Numbered from the stretch's first letter, positions 51,865 to 61,981 are shown. The stretch is DNA of 64,000 nt from Chitinophaga pinensis (GCA_945901065.1 CAMDKI010000002.1:248001-312000), one strand, 5' to 3'. The notes: generated from the letters alone by a model not told the origin. Numbers and translations are program-made.

Positions 51865-51966
51865 AATTTGAAAATTGATTTGACACCATCAGTAGTTTAC
51901 AGTGTTCAGGCTCAGCGCATAAGGATAATTTGCGTAACCACATCGTTGCCAAAGCATTTTCAAATT
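51865..51966. repeat. Inverted AATTTGAAAAT pair after the barrel gene
   Basis: AATTTGAAAAT at 51865-51875 and its exact complement at 51956-51966 flank an 80-nt spacer. It belongs with the TTTGAAAA octamer family. Confidence 0.45.
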
Positions 51967-51972
51967 ACCAAA

Positions 51973-52024
51973 CTACGCAATTAACATCCTTGCTACTTAT
52001 TTCTTTTTATTGTAAATTGCGTAG
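51973..52024. repeat. Inverted repeat CTACGCAATT before the HU-CCDC81/SPOR gene
   Basis: CTACGCAATT (51973-51982) and its exact complement AATTGCGTAG (52015-52024) flank a 32-nt loop just before the start codon at 52052. It may be an operator or leader hairpin. Confidence 0.4.
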
Positions 52025-52051
52025 CTACGGTGCAATTTTGGCCGGTTAGCT

Positions 52052-53158
52052 TTGACTTTACCTCCTGTGGAAATCAATCGTTATATTAAGGATCTTTTGC
52101 TGGAACATGACTGTGTAGTAATACCAGGCTTAGGTGGTTTTATCGGCACTGCCATGCGCGCCGAGGTACAAACCATAACCAAAACCATTAACCCACCAGG
52201 AAAACGCATTAGCTTTAATGGCCAATTGCAACGAAACGATGGGCTGCTGATTCACCACATATCATTAGTTGAGCGAATAACCTATGATGAGGCCGAAGAA
52301 GGAGTGCTAAACTTTGTAAAAGCCTGCAAAAGGCGCTTAGAGCAAAGCGGTTTGATTATTTTCCCAGAAGTAGGTAAGTTGATAGCCGATGCAGAAGGCA
52401 CCATTAGTTTCCACCCGACACCTGGTCGTAACTTGCTGCAAGAGTCGTTTGGGCTTAAACCTGTTCATTACCGTCAAATATTCAACACGGTAACCGAACA
52501 GGCAATAGAAACACCTGAGATTGCTCCTTTGCAACCCGCACGTGGAAGCAAGGGTAAAACCAAAAACCTGATTGGCACTTATGGTTTATCGTTGGCGGCT
52601 ATGTTGGTTTTGGCCATATTTATCGCAAAAGACATTTACTTGCAACCCATTGCTTTGGAAAACTTTGGTTTTTTTAAGCCTGAACTGTTCTTGGGGTCAA
52701 GCAACGAAACACCCAGCACCACACAAATACATATTATTGCCGACCCTGTAGCAGCTGGCACCCTTGTATTGAGTGGTGCGCTGGATACAGCAACAACAGT
52801 TCCTGTTATTGAAGAGGTAACTGCTACTGAAACAGTTACCCCCTCAACAACCACTACTCCACCTGCTGAAGTAGTAAAAGAACCAACCAGCGTTATGGTG
52901 CCGCACATCACCGAAATACAAACCAACGATATTGATGCTGGCTATTACATCGTGTTAGGTGCGTATTCAAGTAAGCGCAATGCCAACAACTATATAAAGG
53001 AGCATAAAGCCCTTTCAGGGTTAATTACCATACCGGCCAATGGACTTTACCGTGTTGCACTGCCTGCCGGGAATATTGCTACCACTGCTTACCAGTTATT
53101 GGAAACAAAAAGGCAGCAAGAAAATCCTGCTGCCTGGCTAATATTTAATAACAAATAA
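52052..53158 (+). CDS. HU-CCDC81/SPOR transmembrane protein
   Basis: The 368-aa protein starts with an HU-CCDC81 pair of domains (INRYIKDLLLEHDCVVIPGLGGFIG, ~8-32; ISFNGQLQRNDGLLIHHISLVERITYDEAEEGVLNFVKACKRRLEQSG, ~50-97), a variant of the HU/IHF fold. A single membrane helix (LIGTYGLSLAAMLVLAIFIAKDIYL, ~172-196), a Thr-rich periplasmic linker and a C-terminal SPOR domain (YYIVLGAYSSKRNANNYIKEH...YRVALPAG, ~305-350) follow. The start is TTG 52052 or GTG 52067; no ATG fits. It may link the cell interior to the septal wall, which is inference. Inverted repeats lie upstream. Confidence 0.88.
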   Translation: MTLPPVEINRYIKDLLLEHDCVVIPGLGGFIGTAMRAEVQTITKTINPPGKRISFNGQLQRNDGLLIHHISLVERITYDEAEEGVLNFVKACKRRLEQSGLIIFPEVGKLIADAEGTISFHPTPGRNLLQESFGLKPVHYRQIFNTVTEQAIETPEIAPLQPARGSKGKTKNLIGTYGLSLAAMLVLAIFIAKDIYLQPIALENFGFFKPELFLGSSNETPSTTQIHIIADPVAAGTLVLSGALDTATTVPVIEEVTATETVTPSTTTTPPAEVVKEPTSVMVPHITEIQTNDIDAGYYIVLGAYSSKRNANNYIKEHKALSGLITIPANGLYRVALPAGNIATTAYQLLETKRQQENPAAWLIFNNK

Positions 53159-53176
53159 TTTTTCTGTTTTTCCAGA

Positions 53177-53198
53177 TGCTTTAAAATTATTTAAAGCA
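53177..53198. terminator. Weak A/T-rich hairpin at converging gene ends
   Basis: TGCTTTAAA-ATTA-TTTAAAGCA forms a perfect 9-bp stem overlapping the stop of the PorP gene at 53191. It is low in G/C, so terminator function is uncertain. Confidence 0.35.
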
Positions 53199-54210
53199 CG
53201 GGGCAATAATCGGTACGGTTTTTCTTGTTCTTGAAATTGCCAGCATAAATCAATGAAATCTCTGGTCCGCCGTTCAATTTGGTAGCTTTCGTAAGTTTCG
53301 ATACGTTAAGATCGTAGCTAAAGCCCAAATTGAAACCTGCTATGTCAAATCGGGTAGCCAAAATAAGCGCATCCTTTAGCCTATAGTATCCACCAACATA
53401 GAATGCTGTATTGTTGGTAGGGATTGAAGACATACGGAACTTAACCAAAGAACCTAGGTTAAATTGATTGTGCGGGCCTTGGTTGAGATACATAAAACTA
53501 GGTAGCAAATGCACCATGCGGGTAAGCTTAAAATAACCACCACCATGTACAGTTACTTTCATGTAGAGCTTCTCCGTTCTGTCGTCCATAAACGATAGGT
53601 TGGGTTGATTTACGTGCGTTACCGCTACACCAGCATAATAGTTGTTGTTCTTGTTAGCAGTATAGCTCCACAACATACCTGCACCTACATCAGCATAAAG
53701 TTTTCTGCTGTTTGTAAAGTTCTCGCCTGTAGGGTTGTTGGGGTCAAAGCCTTGGTCGCCAAACTGGCTATCGGTAGTAATTTTCGAAAAGTCGATTGAA
53801 CGTTGTCCAAAACCACCTACCAGACCTGTAGTAAGGGTTTGTGAACCTTTGTTGTTAAGCAGCACGGTATACGTTAAGTGTATATTTACCTGGGTGGTAC
53901 TAAAACTCAAATCACCTGCACGGTCGTTGAAAAACGAAATACCTACGCCTCCGTAATTAGACTTTTTGGTTCTTTTAAGCACAGCCATGTCTGCCGAAGC
54001 GGCAATGGTATTAAACTTGCCCAAGCCCGCCCATTGCGAGCGATAAGTAGCCGCAACTCTATAATCACCGCCGTTCACACCTGCAAAGGCGGGGTTTAGA
54101 AACAAAGGTTGCTGGTTATACTGCGAAAAATGAATGTCCTGTGCCTGTACCTTAAAAAAGGTAAGACAGAACATGACTAACACCACGGGTCTCCACACAC
54201 ATCTCATCAT
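53191..54210 (-). CDS. PorP/SprF-family T9SS outer-membrane protein
   Basis: The 339-aa product has a signal peptide (to KVQAQ, ~23), then the family opening DIHFSQYNQQPLFLNPAFAGVNGGDYRVAATYRSQW (~24-60) and the terminal strand LGFSYDLNVSKLTK...GGPEISLIYAG. It ends NRTDYCPVL, a C-terminal Cys-Pro pattern shared with the copy at 60244. PorP/SprF proteins are T9SS accessory barrels paired with type B cargo. This one lies 6 nt after the 1831-aa adhesin on the same strand, the sprB-sprF order. It is standard length, unlike the extended copy at 3957. Confidence 0.92.
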   Translation of the reverse strand: MMRCVWRPVVLVMFCLTFFKVQAQDIHFSQYNQQPLFLNPAFAGVNGGDYRVAATYRSQWAGLGKFNTIAASADMAVLKRTKKSNYGGVGISFFNDRAGDLSFSTTQVNIHLTYTVLLNNKGSQTLTTGLVGGFGQRSIDFSKITTDSQFGDQGFDPNNPTGENFTNSRKLYADVGAGMLWSYTANKNNNYYAGVAVTHVNQPNLSFMDDRTEKLYMKVTVHGGGYFKLTRMVHLLPSFMYLNQGPHNQFNLGSLVKFRMSSIPTNNTAFYVGGYYRLKDALILATRFDIAGFNLGFSYDLNVSKLTKATKLNGGPEISLIYAGNFKNKKNRTDYCPVL

Positions 54211-54216
54211 AGTCGG

Positions 54217-57200
54217 TCAATTTATTATCGTCACATTGCCCGTTTTAGTAAGTTTCGAACCACTAAAACATTCGGCCTCGACAACATATACGTAAACGCC
54301 TGAATTAAGTTGCTCCCCTTTAGAATTTTCACCGTTCCAGCCAGTATAAGAGTCATTAGTTTCGAAAACCAAATTACCCCATCTATCGAATATACGGAAA
54401 ATGATTAAACGTTTCAAACCCTGCAAACGAGCGTAAGCCACATCATTTACTCCATCGCCATTGGGCGTAAAGCCATTACCCACAAAAATTTGGTCTTCGC
54501 TGCACTTTTCAACCACCGCTACCGTAACCAATTTGGTATTGGTACAACCCAAACTATCAATTATCGTAACCGAATAGGTGGTGGTGGTATCTGGTTTTGC
54601 CAATGGCGATGCACAATCAACACAACTTAATCCGGTTGGCGGCTGCCAGAAAATAGTATCGTATGGCAACGTTTCGTTTGATAATATTACCGAATCACCT
54701 TTCAATATCTCAAATGCCGAGGCTACCCCCAACAATGGGGTCGCATTTACCTCAACTAAAACATTTGCGGTATCAAACGGACAAACGCCGTAAGTAATAT
54801 GCGCTACATATGTAGTGGTTACCTGCGGAGATACTATAGGGTTAAAACTATTATCGTCATCAATATCAACGTTTGGTGTCCAATAAATGGTGTCGCCTCC
54901 TACAGCCGTGAGTTGTATCGCATCGCCAAAACAGATAATAGTGTCTGGCCCAGCTTCCGGTTCGGCTGGGTGGTCAACACGTGCAATTTGCTGCAGCGTA
55001 TCCATACAACCCAGCACATCCGTTAATATCAATGTTACCGTATAATTTCCCGAATCAGCATAAGTATAGTTAGGGCTTCGCACAGTCGACCCATCACCTA
55101 GATAACCAAAATCCCAGTCCCAGGTTACTATTGGCAAATCGCTGGTGCTGCTCAAATCAACAATATCGGTCCTGCTACCTAAACATACCCGCTCTACCAA
55201 ATAACTGGTAAAGAATCGATTGACTACTATTTTAACCGAATCGGTTCTGTTACATCCGTTAATATCAACAGTGTAAGCAATATATGTAGTGGTTTGGGCC
55301 GGTGTAGCAATTGGAGTTGATGAATTTGGATTATCAAGCCCATCAGGTGGCGACCATAAAAAAGCTATACCGTTACTAACAGCAGTAAGCTGTACGGTAT
55401 CGCCCTCGCAAATAGCAGTGTCGGGGTATGGACTAACGGCTAAAGTAGGTAATGGATTTACGATTACATGTATGGAGTCAACCGTAAAACACCCATAAAT
55501 ATCAGTAGTTATCAGCTGGTAATCAATAGTATCGAGAGGCACGCTGTATGGCCGCGCTATAGTAGAGTCGCTAAGCCAGATACCAGGGCTCCAATCATAC
55601 GCGGCATATGTAGTATCGCCTAGCAGTTGCAGTGTATCAAAAATACACACTGCCACCGTATCGGGGTTTGCCAACCCTGTAGGGTTTGGATACACGTTTA
55701 TGGTTTGAAATGCAGTATCAAAGCAACCATTGCTGTCTGTTACTAGCAGCGAAGCGATATACTGGCCGGTATCAGCATAAAAGAAAGCACCCGGGTTTTG
55801 AACAATACTAGTATCGTTGGTTGAATCTATCACACCAAAATTCCAAAACCAAGCGTTTATCGGCGCATCGCCCGCTACCGACTGGTCGGTAAACAATACC
55901 GTCAATTGCTCACATCCAATAGTATCCGAAGCATCAAAAGCAGCTGTTGGCCTACTCCAAACCAACTGTTGTCGGACAACAGAACCCACACACCCATAAC
56001 TGCTATAAGCTGTAAGGGTTACATTTATCAAACCTGAAACTTGGAACCGATGTACTGGGTTTTGGTTAGTATCAATTGCAGTGCCATCGCCAAAATCCCA
56101 CTCCCAAGCTACAATTGGATTATTTGCTATAGTAAAGGATGTATCGGTAAACTGTACTAACTCGTTTTGGCAAACAGTATCCAAATCACTATAAAATCCG
56201 GCAATAACAGTATCCACTACTATAGTATCGGCATATGTAAGTATATATTGGCAAGCCGGAACCTGCGTATCAATCAATAACACCGCTGGTTGGTAAAAAC
56301 CAGCTTGGGTGTAAAGATGGCAAATAGTATCGTCGCCCGACTCCCAGGGGCTGTTATCGCCAAAAAACCAGATATGGCTTGCCGCCGAGCTATCGGTATT
56401 GGCATCAAAACATACATTCAACGGCGAACAACCCGAATCGGGCACGGCGGTAATATTTCCTACCACTCCGCCTATGTTAATATAGTTGGGATAGCAAATG
56501 CTATCTTGACAACCATTAACAAATTTAACTTTTAAGCAAACCGTAAAACTCCCAGCCGTGTTATATATATACGACGGTTGAAGCAAACTTGAAAAACTGC
56601 CATCGCCAAAATCCCAAAGCACACTTTCTACTTGCACCGTATCAAAGCTGGCAAAATTGGTAAAATTCACTAAATGTGGTGGGCAATATCTAAACGTATC
56701 GTTAGCTGCAAAACTCAGCCTAGGTACATCAATATTTATCAATTGCGGTTTTACCATGGTATCCTTGCAACCGAGCAAGCCATCTGTCATTATCAATGTT
56801 ACTGTATATGAACCAGTATCATTGTATACATAACTAGGGTTTCTTAGGTTCGAGGTATCGGCAGTTGGGTTGTTTGGGTCACCAAAATCCCAAGAATACG
56901 TAGTTCCAGTATTTTGACCTGATGACAAATTTGTGAATTCAATTGCCTGCCCTACGCAGAAGAGGTTATACGTTGATGTAAAGTCGGCAACAGGTTGCCT
57001 TACGGCTACAAAACTAGGCTTAGTAATGGTAGAAGTGCAACCCAACGAATTGGTTACGGTAAGCGTAACATCGTAAGAACCTTGTGCGGTATATTGCTTG
57101 CTCGGATTTTGCAAGGCGGAGTTTGAAACAGGTGTTGTACCAAAATTCCAGCTCCAACTAGTTATTGTTGACGAGCCGTAGGTGGTGGATAAATCGGTAA

Positions 57201-59712
57201 AATTGATGTTGGGGTAAGAAGAAAGGTTAGATGGTATGCAACCAGAACGTGGATTGGCATCGAATTGTGCTGTAACATCAGAAATTGAAATAACGTTTGT
57301 CATCAACATGGTATCGCTGCAGCCAAACACATCAGTTATGATCAACCTTACCGTATACACGCCCGGATTGTTATAAACATGCACAGGACTTCGTGTTGCG
57401 CTACTATTGTTCGGCCCAGGATCGCCGAAATTCCATAAATACGTTAGCCCTGAACCTGTTGAGCTATTTACGAATGTAACACTTTGCGGCGCACAACCAG
57501 TTACCCGGTTAGGGGCAAAGTTGGCATTAAGCACCGATACATCTATCTCTTTTTCAAACTCATGAACACAACCAGTAGTAATATTCGTTACGGTAAGTGT
57601 AACGGTATACAGACCTGACACAAGATACGTATGAGAGGGGTTTTGAAGGTTCGATGTTCCACCATCGCCAAACTGCCACGCCCAAGTGTCGGCGCCAATA
57701 GATTGATCAATAAACGTTACGCTACCCGGTGCGGTGCAACTAATGGTTTGGTCAAAATCAGCCTGAGCAGGCAATACGGTAATCGTAATTGAACTGTCGT
57801 CTCTACAGCCATTTTGACCAACAGAAAGGTTGATCACAAATGTACCAGGTTCATCGAAAGCAAATGGTGCAGGACTATTTGCTACACTACTTTGCCCACC
57901 AGGGAAACCAAAAGTCCAAGTTACTTGGTTGATTAAGCCTGTTGATGAATTTATGAAGCTTATCGGCTCATCAACACAAACTACCAAACTACTCACACTA
58001 AATGCTGCCGTGGGTGAATTGCCAACTGAAACATCAATACACCGTGTTCCCACGCAACCCGATTGGGTTACTATGGTAAGACATGCGTTATAAACTCCTA
58101 CACTGCTGTATACGTGAGATGGGTTTAGCAAATTGGATGTATTGGAACCGGTACCACCTGGGTCGCCAAAATCCCAACTCCAACCAATAATTGGGTTATT
58201 TGCAGGCGATGTACTTGCGTCAGTAAAATTTACAGTCAATGGCGCGCAGCCACTCGGCGTATCAACTAAAAAATCAACCGTTGTTGGCGCTATATCAATA
58301 ATATTATTGTATGTTATGGAGCTTTGGCAGCCAAACTGGTTTCGGGCAGTTAAGTTTACGGAGTAAATGCCCGGTGTGTTATATGTGTAAGTAGGGTTTT
58401 GCTGACCGGTAGTAAATATTGGCGATGGCGCCTGAAAAAGCCAAGTGTAGGCTGTAGCCCCAACCGATAGGTTGGTAAAACTAACCGGAAAAGGAGCTTG
58501 ACAACTATTTGCTGGATTGGGGCTATAACTAAAATTAGCAGTTGGTAGCGGAAACACCGTAACCAGCCCAACGTAAGTAGTATCGTGCTCACAACCGTTT
58601 GCTGAAAACACCCGCAACGTAACATCCCAAGTTCCGGCTTGTGTGTATGTATAAGTGGGGCTCAACTGTGTACTGGTTTGGTTTGCCGGTCCAAACTCCC
58701 AGACAACATTGGTGTAGGCACCCGTAATAACTGGTGTAAATCGTACTGTTTGACCCAAGCAAAAAGAATCATTGTTGGCAGTAAAACTTACCTTAACATC
58801 ACTTACACTTATGTATCCGGTTTTGGTTATGGTATCAAAAGTATTACAAGCCGTATCTTGAACAATCAATGAAACATCGTAAGTGCTAGTTCCGGCCGGA
58901 TAAGTATGGCTTGGGTTTTGAAGCGTAGAGCTAGGGTTATTGTTCGGAAAGTTGAAACGCCAGAAATAAGCTAGACCACTGGTGCTTTGAGAGGTATCGG
59001 TAAACTGCACCGTAAACGGCGAATCGCATACGGCTTGAACATCTGAGGTAAACCCTGCACTTGGCCTTGGATTGATGCAAATGTAATTACTCTTGGTAAG
59101 CGACTTTTGACAACCAAACTGGTTTGTTGCGATGAGCGTAACCGAAAAACAATTGGCATTTACACCCGGAGTTTGAGTAAACGTGTGGGTTACGCTACAA
59201 ACATTGGTGTATACTGTACCATCACCCATCGACCATGTGCAATTGGTGCTACCAGTAGTTGTATCGGTAAAAGTAACAGTAAGCGGGCTACAACCACTTA
59301 CACGGCTTGCCGTGAACCCAACCACGGGTTCTGGGAAAACGGTTAGCTGCCTGGTAACGGTATCGAAATTTATACCGTTATTGCTTACAATAAAGGTTAT
59401 TGTATATGTTCCGGGAGTGCTGTAAACAAAATTTGGCGACCTTTGGGTTGAAGTATTGTTCAATGCGTTTCCAAAGAACCATTGATGCGAATCGTAACTC
59501 CCACCACTTGCAATTGATGAGTAAGCAACTGGGTTACCATTAAATTTCGCACTATCAATAAAAAGCACTACTAAAGGCTGGCATCCTGAAGTAATTGAAT
59601 CACCAACAAAATTATCCATCCTAAACGAAGCACGCAACTGGGCTTTTGCACCAATGGAAACCATTAGCAAAAATGCTACCAGAAACATCATTTTTAAGCT
59701 ATTCCAACCCAT
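54217..59712 (-). CDS. Giant PKD-repeat adhesin with T9SS type B C-terminal domain
   Basis: I set the start at ATG 59712 (MGWNSLKMMFLVAFLLMVSIGAKAQ); the track start is an upstream GTG. The 1831-aa product has about sixteen PKD modules (W-x-FGD-type cores such as SWDFGDPGG, WAWQFGDGG, VLWDFGDGS) and four Ig-like, non-PKD modules near the end (YDWSPG, FLWSPPDG, IYWTPN, IFWQPPTG). The type B CTD closes it (FVGNGFTPNGDGVNDVAY, FRIFDRWGNLVFETND, KTGNVTIIN). It is a SprB-like surface adhesin. A PorP gene follows 6 nt later and another lies 531 bp upstream. Confidence 0.92.
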   Translation of the reverse strand: MGWNSLKMMFLVAFLLMVSIGAKAQLRASFRMDNFVGDSITSGCQPLVVLFIDSAKFNGNPVAYSSIASGGSYDSHQWFFGNALNNTSTQRSPNFVYSTPGTYTITFIVSNNGINFDTVTRQLTVFPEPVVGFTASRVSGCSPLTVTFTDTTTGSTNCTWSMGDGTVYTNVCSVTHTFTQTPGVNANCFSVTLIATNQFGCQKSLTKSNYICINPRPSAGFTSDVQAVCDSPFTVQFTDTSQSTSGLAYFWRFNFPNNNPSSTLQNPSHTYPAGTSTYDVSLIVQDTACNTFDTITKTGYISVSDVKVSFTANNDSFCLGQTVRFTPVITGAYTNVVWEFGPANQTSTQLSPTYTYTQAGTWDVTLRVFSANGCEHDTTYVGLVTVFPLPTANFSYSPNPANSCQAPFPVSFTNLSVGATAYTWLFQAPSPIFTTGQQNPTYTYNTPGIYSVNLTARNQFGCQSSITYNNIIDIAPTTVDFLVDTPSGCAPLTVNFTDASTSPANNPIIGWSWDFGDPGGTGSNTSNLLNPSHVYSSVGVYNACLTIVTQSGCVGTRCIDVSVGNSPTAAFSVSSLVVCVDEPISFINSSTGLINQVTWTFGFPGGQSSVANSPAPFAFDEPGTFVINLSVGQNGCRDDSSITITVLPAQADFDQTISCTAPGSVTFIDQSIGADTWAWQFGDGGTSNLQNPSHTYLVSGLYTVTLTVTNITTGCVHEFEKEIDVSVLNANFAPNRVTGCAPQSVTFVNSSTGSGLTYLWNFGDPGPNNSSATRSPVHVYNNPGVYTVRLIITDVFGCSDTMLMTNVISISDVTAQFDANPRSGCIPSNLSSYPNINFTDLSTTYGSSTITSWSWNFGTTPVSNSALQNPSKQYTAQGSYDVTLTVTNSLGCTSTITKPSFVAVRQPVADFTSTYNLFCVGQAIEFTNLSSGQNTGTTYSWDFGDPNNPTADTSNLRNPSYVYNDTGSYTVTLIMTDGLLGCKDTMVKPQLINIDVPRLSFAANDTFRYCPPHLVNFTNFASFDTVQVESVLWDFGDGSFSSLLQPSYIYNTAGSFTVCLKVKFVNGCQDSICYPNYINIGGVVGNITAVPDSGCSPLNVCFDANTDSSAASHIWFFGDNSPWESGDDTICHLYTQAGFYQPAVLLIDTQVPACQYILTYADTIVVDTVIAGFYSDLDTVCQNELVQFTDTSFTIANNPIVAWEWDFGDGTAIDTNQNPVHRFQVSGLINVTLTAYSSYGCVGSVVRQQLVWSRPTAAFDASDTIGCEQLTVLFTDQSVAGDAPINAWFWNFGVIDSTNDTSIVQNPGAFFYADTGQYIASLLVTDSNGCFDTAFQTINVYPNPTGLANPDTVAVCIFDTLQLLGDTTYAAYDWSPGIWLSDSTIARPYSVPLDTIDYQLITTDIYGCFTVDSIHVIVNPLPTLAVSPYPDTAICEGDTVQLTAVSNGIAFLWSPPDGLDNPNSSTPIATPAQTTTYIAYTVDINGCNRTDSVKIVVNRFFTSYLVERVCLGSRTDIVDLSSTSDLPIVTWDWDFGYLGDGSTVRSPNYTYADSGNYTVTLILTDVLGCMDTLQQIARVDHPAEPEAGPDTIICFGDAIQLTAVGGDTIYWTPNVDIDDDNSFNPIVSPQVTTTYVAHITYGVCPFDTANVLVEVNATPLLGVASAFEILKGDSVILSNETLPYDTIFWQPPTGLSCVDCASPLAKPDTTTTYSVTIIDSLGCTNTKLVTVAVVEKCSEDQIFVGNGFTPNGDGVNDVAYARLQGLKRLIIFRIFDRWGNLVFETNDSYTGWNGENSKGEQLNSGVYVYVVEAECFSGSKLTKTGNVTIIN

Positions 59713-60243
59713 ATATCGCCTACGGCAAATTGACACAAACTGAAATTACAAAAAAGGCTTGAAATAAGTAAAAACTAGTAGTTAAACTTAGTAACAATGT
59801 AACACCAATATGGTTTAGATTGATATATAGATAATTAAAACAATCTAAATAGCAAATCTGCACCAAATAATAACCCTGTTTTTCAATCACTAAGTTCACT
59901 AATCATTACAAATTTATTCGCCTGTTAAGTTGTCTGTTGTCGGACTATCAGAACCATCAGGGTTTGCATTTGGTAAGGTAGGGCTTTCGAGTTAGCGCTA
60001 TCATTATTATTACTTCAAGGTTTAAGAATGCAAGAACAGTAATGCTAACTATAAAACAATCGCTCTTCAACTTAAATATAGGTTATTGTCTTGAAAATTC
60101 CTAAACTTAAGCACGCCACACATAAATATAGCTCCGTTAAAAAAACTAAATGGCAACGCTTACTCCTATTTTAAGCCGAAGCAATAAAATTAGCAGTTAA
60201 TTAGAAAGGCTAAAAACAAATTTTCTTCTGACCTGAAGATTTC
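59713..60243. other. 531-bp AT-rich gap upstream of the giant adhesin
   Basis: No credible ORF, RNA gene, hairpin terminator or phased array was seen. It probably holds the adhesin promoter and leader, but no exact TAnnTTTG box could be placed. Confidence 0.5.
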
Positions 60244-61275
60244 CTAAAACCTTGGGCAAAACAACAATGATTTGTTGTCGACAACACGCGGCAATCCCAT
60301 AATGATAAGAGACATCTCGAATGCTCCTGTTGGTTTAGGCGTGTATTTCAAAGAAGATACTGTAGCATCGTAGCTAAAGCCTAAACGCACAACTTTGTAT
60401 TCAAATGCTGCATAAAAGATACCTGCATCAGATGCTCCAAACTTACCATCTAGCTTATCAACTACACGATAGTATGCACCAGTGTGCAGATAAACATCTT
60501 TGGTCATATCAAAACCAACCGAAAAGCCGAGGTTCAAAGAGTTCTCTTTGGCCTGGTTCAGGTATATTACCGATGGCATTAAACGAACCACTTTACCTAT
60601 TGCAATTTCGGCTCCGGCATGACCCACATAGCGTCGTTTCAGCTCATATTCGCCTGCGCCAATTAGCTGCTCCTTAGGTTGCAGCACATGAAACATAGAG
60701 CCACCATAGTAAATAGAAACTTTTTTGCTCAATTGGTTGTAACCTAATAACCCGATTTGCAAATCAAAATTACCGTCTTGGGTAGCTATGTTGTCTTCAT
60801 TGCTAGGCAAATTTGAGTTGAAAACTCCACCGTCAAATTGATTATAGAATCGCAAATCGTTGCGGTCAAGTCGGCGCTGGTAGTACCCAGCCTGCACACC
60901 TAGGCTCAATGAATGCTTGCCTTTTTTATCAAGTGCCTTGTGATAGGCAGCTGAGCCCATAATAACCGTATTGTTATACAAGCCATTATTGGTTTGATCA
61001 TTTACGATAACCACACCCAAACCTAGGGCATCTTTTTTGAACATAATAGGCGCATCAAATGAGCCCGAATAAGTTATAAAAGGTTTCTCTGCTGGGTTAA
61101 ACCATTGGTTTCGATAATTCAAAGCAGCCCTAAAGCTACCATTCACCTTACCAGTAAGGGCAGGATTAAGCGTTAGGGGAGAATTGAAAAATTGAGTGAA
61201 CTGATAATCTTGGGCATTAACCCCTATTGAAAGGGTTGATAGCACAAGCAAAAAAGCCAGGGCCTTAAGTTTCAT
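60244..61275 (-). CDS. PorP/SprF-family T9SS outer-membrane protein (third copy)
   Basis: The 343-aa product has a signal peptide (to GVNAQ, ~22) and the family opening DYQFTQFFNSPLTLNPALTGKVNGSFRAALNYRNQW (~23-58). Barrel strands lead to the C-terminal LGFSYDATVSSLKYTPKPTGAFEMSLIIMG, and it ends LLFCPRF. It shares the Cys-Pro C-terminus with the copy at 53191, so these two are closer to each other than to the extended copy at 3957. It lies on the same strand as the giant adhesin but 531 bp upstream, with no adhesin of its own in the window, so its cargo may be the same adhesin or lie elsewhere. Confidence 0.9.
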   Translation of the reverse strand: MKLKALAFLLVLSTLSIGVNAQDYQFTQFFNSPLTLNPALTGKVNGSFRAALNYRNQWFNPAEKPFITYSGSFDAPIMFKKDALGLGVVIVNDQTNNGLYNNTVIMGSAAYHKALDKKGKHSLSLGVQAGYYQRRLDRNDLRFYNQFDGGVFNSNLPSNEDNIATQDGNFDLQIGLLGYNQLSKKVSIYYGGSMFHVLQPKEQLIGAGEYELKRRYVGHAGAEIAIGKVVRLMPSVIYLNQAKENSLNLGFSVGFDMTKDVYLHTGAYYRVVDKLDGKFGASDAGIFYAAFEYKVVRLGFSYDATVSSLKYTPKPTGAFEMSLIIMGLPRVVDNKSLLFCPRF

Positions 61276-61454
61276 AGCGGTTGGTTATTCGGTCAGTTAG
61301 TATTATCACCCAATGAAAGGGGCATAGCAAAAATAAGCAAAAACCTTTGCTATGCAAGCCTATCAAAAATGAGAAAAAAAATGATGATTATACTATTATC
61401 GGGCACTATTAATTGCACAACAGGACGATAATGATAAATTCTTTAAGGTCCAAT

Positions 61455-61850
61455 CTATATTTGAAGGGAACTATCTTGACTAGTGATGATTAATGTACCT
61501 CCACTTATTGAGCCACTTTTATCTACAACCGTAGATATTTTGATGCCACTTAATGCACCCACACCAAATAAACTATACAACTCCTCGGCTATAACCAAAG
61601 TGCCGCGAGTTTGACTTTTAAAAGTTATTCGCTTTATGATTTCTTCATGCAACGCAAATACAGCTAACAAATTCTGCCCGATGCACAACTCTCTACTCAA
61701 TCCAATCAATCGCTCTATTGCGGGGTTCCAATCAGTTAAATCAAGTTGCGAGTTGAAAACCAAAATTCCATAGGGGCTTTTATAGCTAACTGTATTCGCA
61801 AACTCATAATTATTTATCTCTTTTTCCATTATAGATACTTCCTTGGTCAT
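61455..61850 (-). CDS. Small stand-alone PAS-domain protein
   Basis: The 131-aa protein is a PAS fold only: SYKSPYGILVFNSQLDLTDWNPAIERLIGLSRELCIGQNLLAVFALHEEIIKRI (~22-77), then strands TRGTLVIAEELYSLFGVGALSGIKISTVVDKSGSISGGTLIITSQD. No kinase, cyclase or DNA-binding domain is fused, and no partner gene adjoins. ATG 61850 or 61829 may be the start. It may sense a ligand or redox state and signal by protein contact, or be a remnant of a larger sensor. It lies alone between the third PorP and a small secreted protein. Confidence 0.72.
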   Translation of the reverse strand: MTKEVSIMEKEINNYEFANTVSYKSPYGILVFNSQLDLTDWNPAIERLIGLSRELCIGQNLLAVFALHEEIIKRITFKSQTRGTLVIAEELYSLFGVGALSGIKISTVVDKSGSISGGTLIITSQDSSLQI

Positions 61851-61981
61851 AAGAGCTTTACTAAAGCGAGTTATTAATCACTTTGTAAAAATACAGCGAT
61901 TATCATGGGCCAAGTAAAATATTCGTTAAGCGAAGTACTTATGACGATAAAGGGAATACTTTAGGGGTTCGATATATTAAA

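Noticed and set aside
59713-60243. Hidden small gene in the gap before the giant adhesin
   Set aside because: All frames are broken by frequent stops and no RNA-like structure is apparent.
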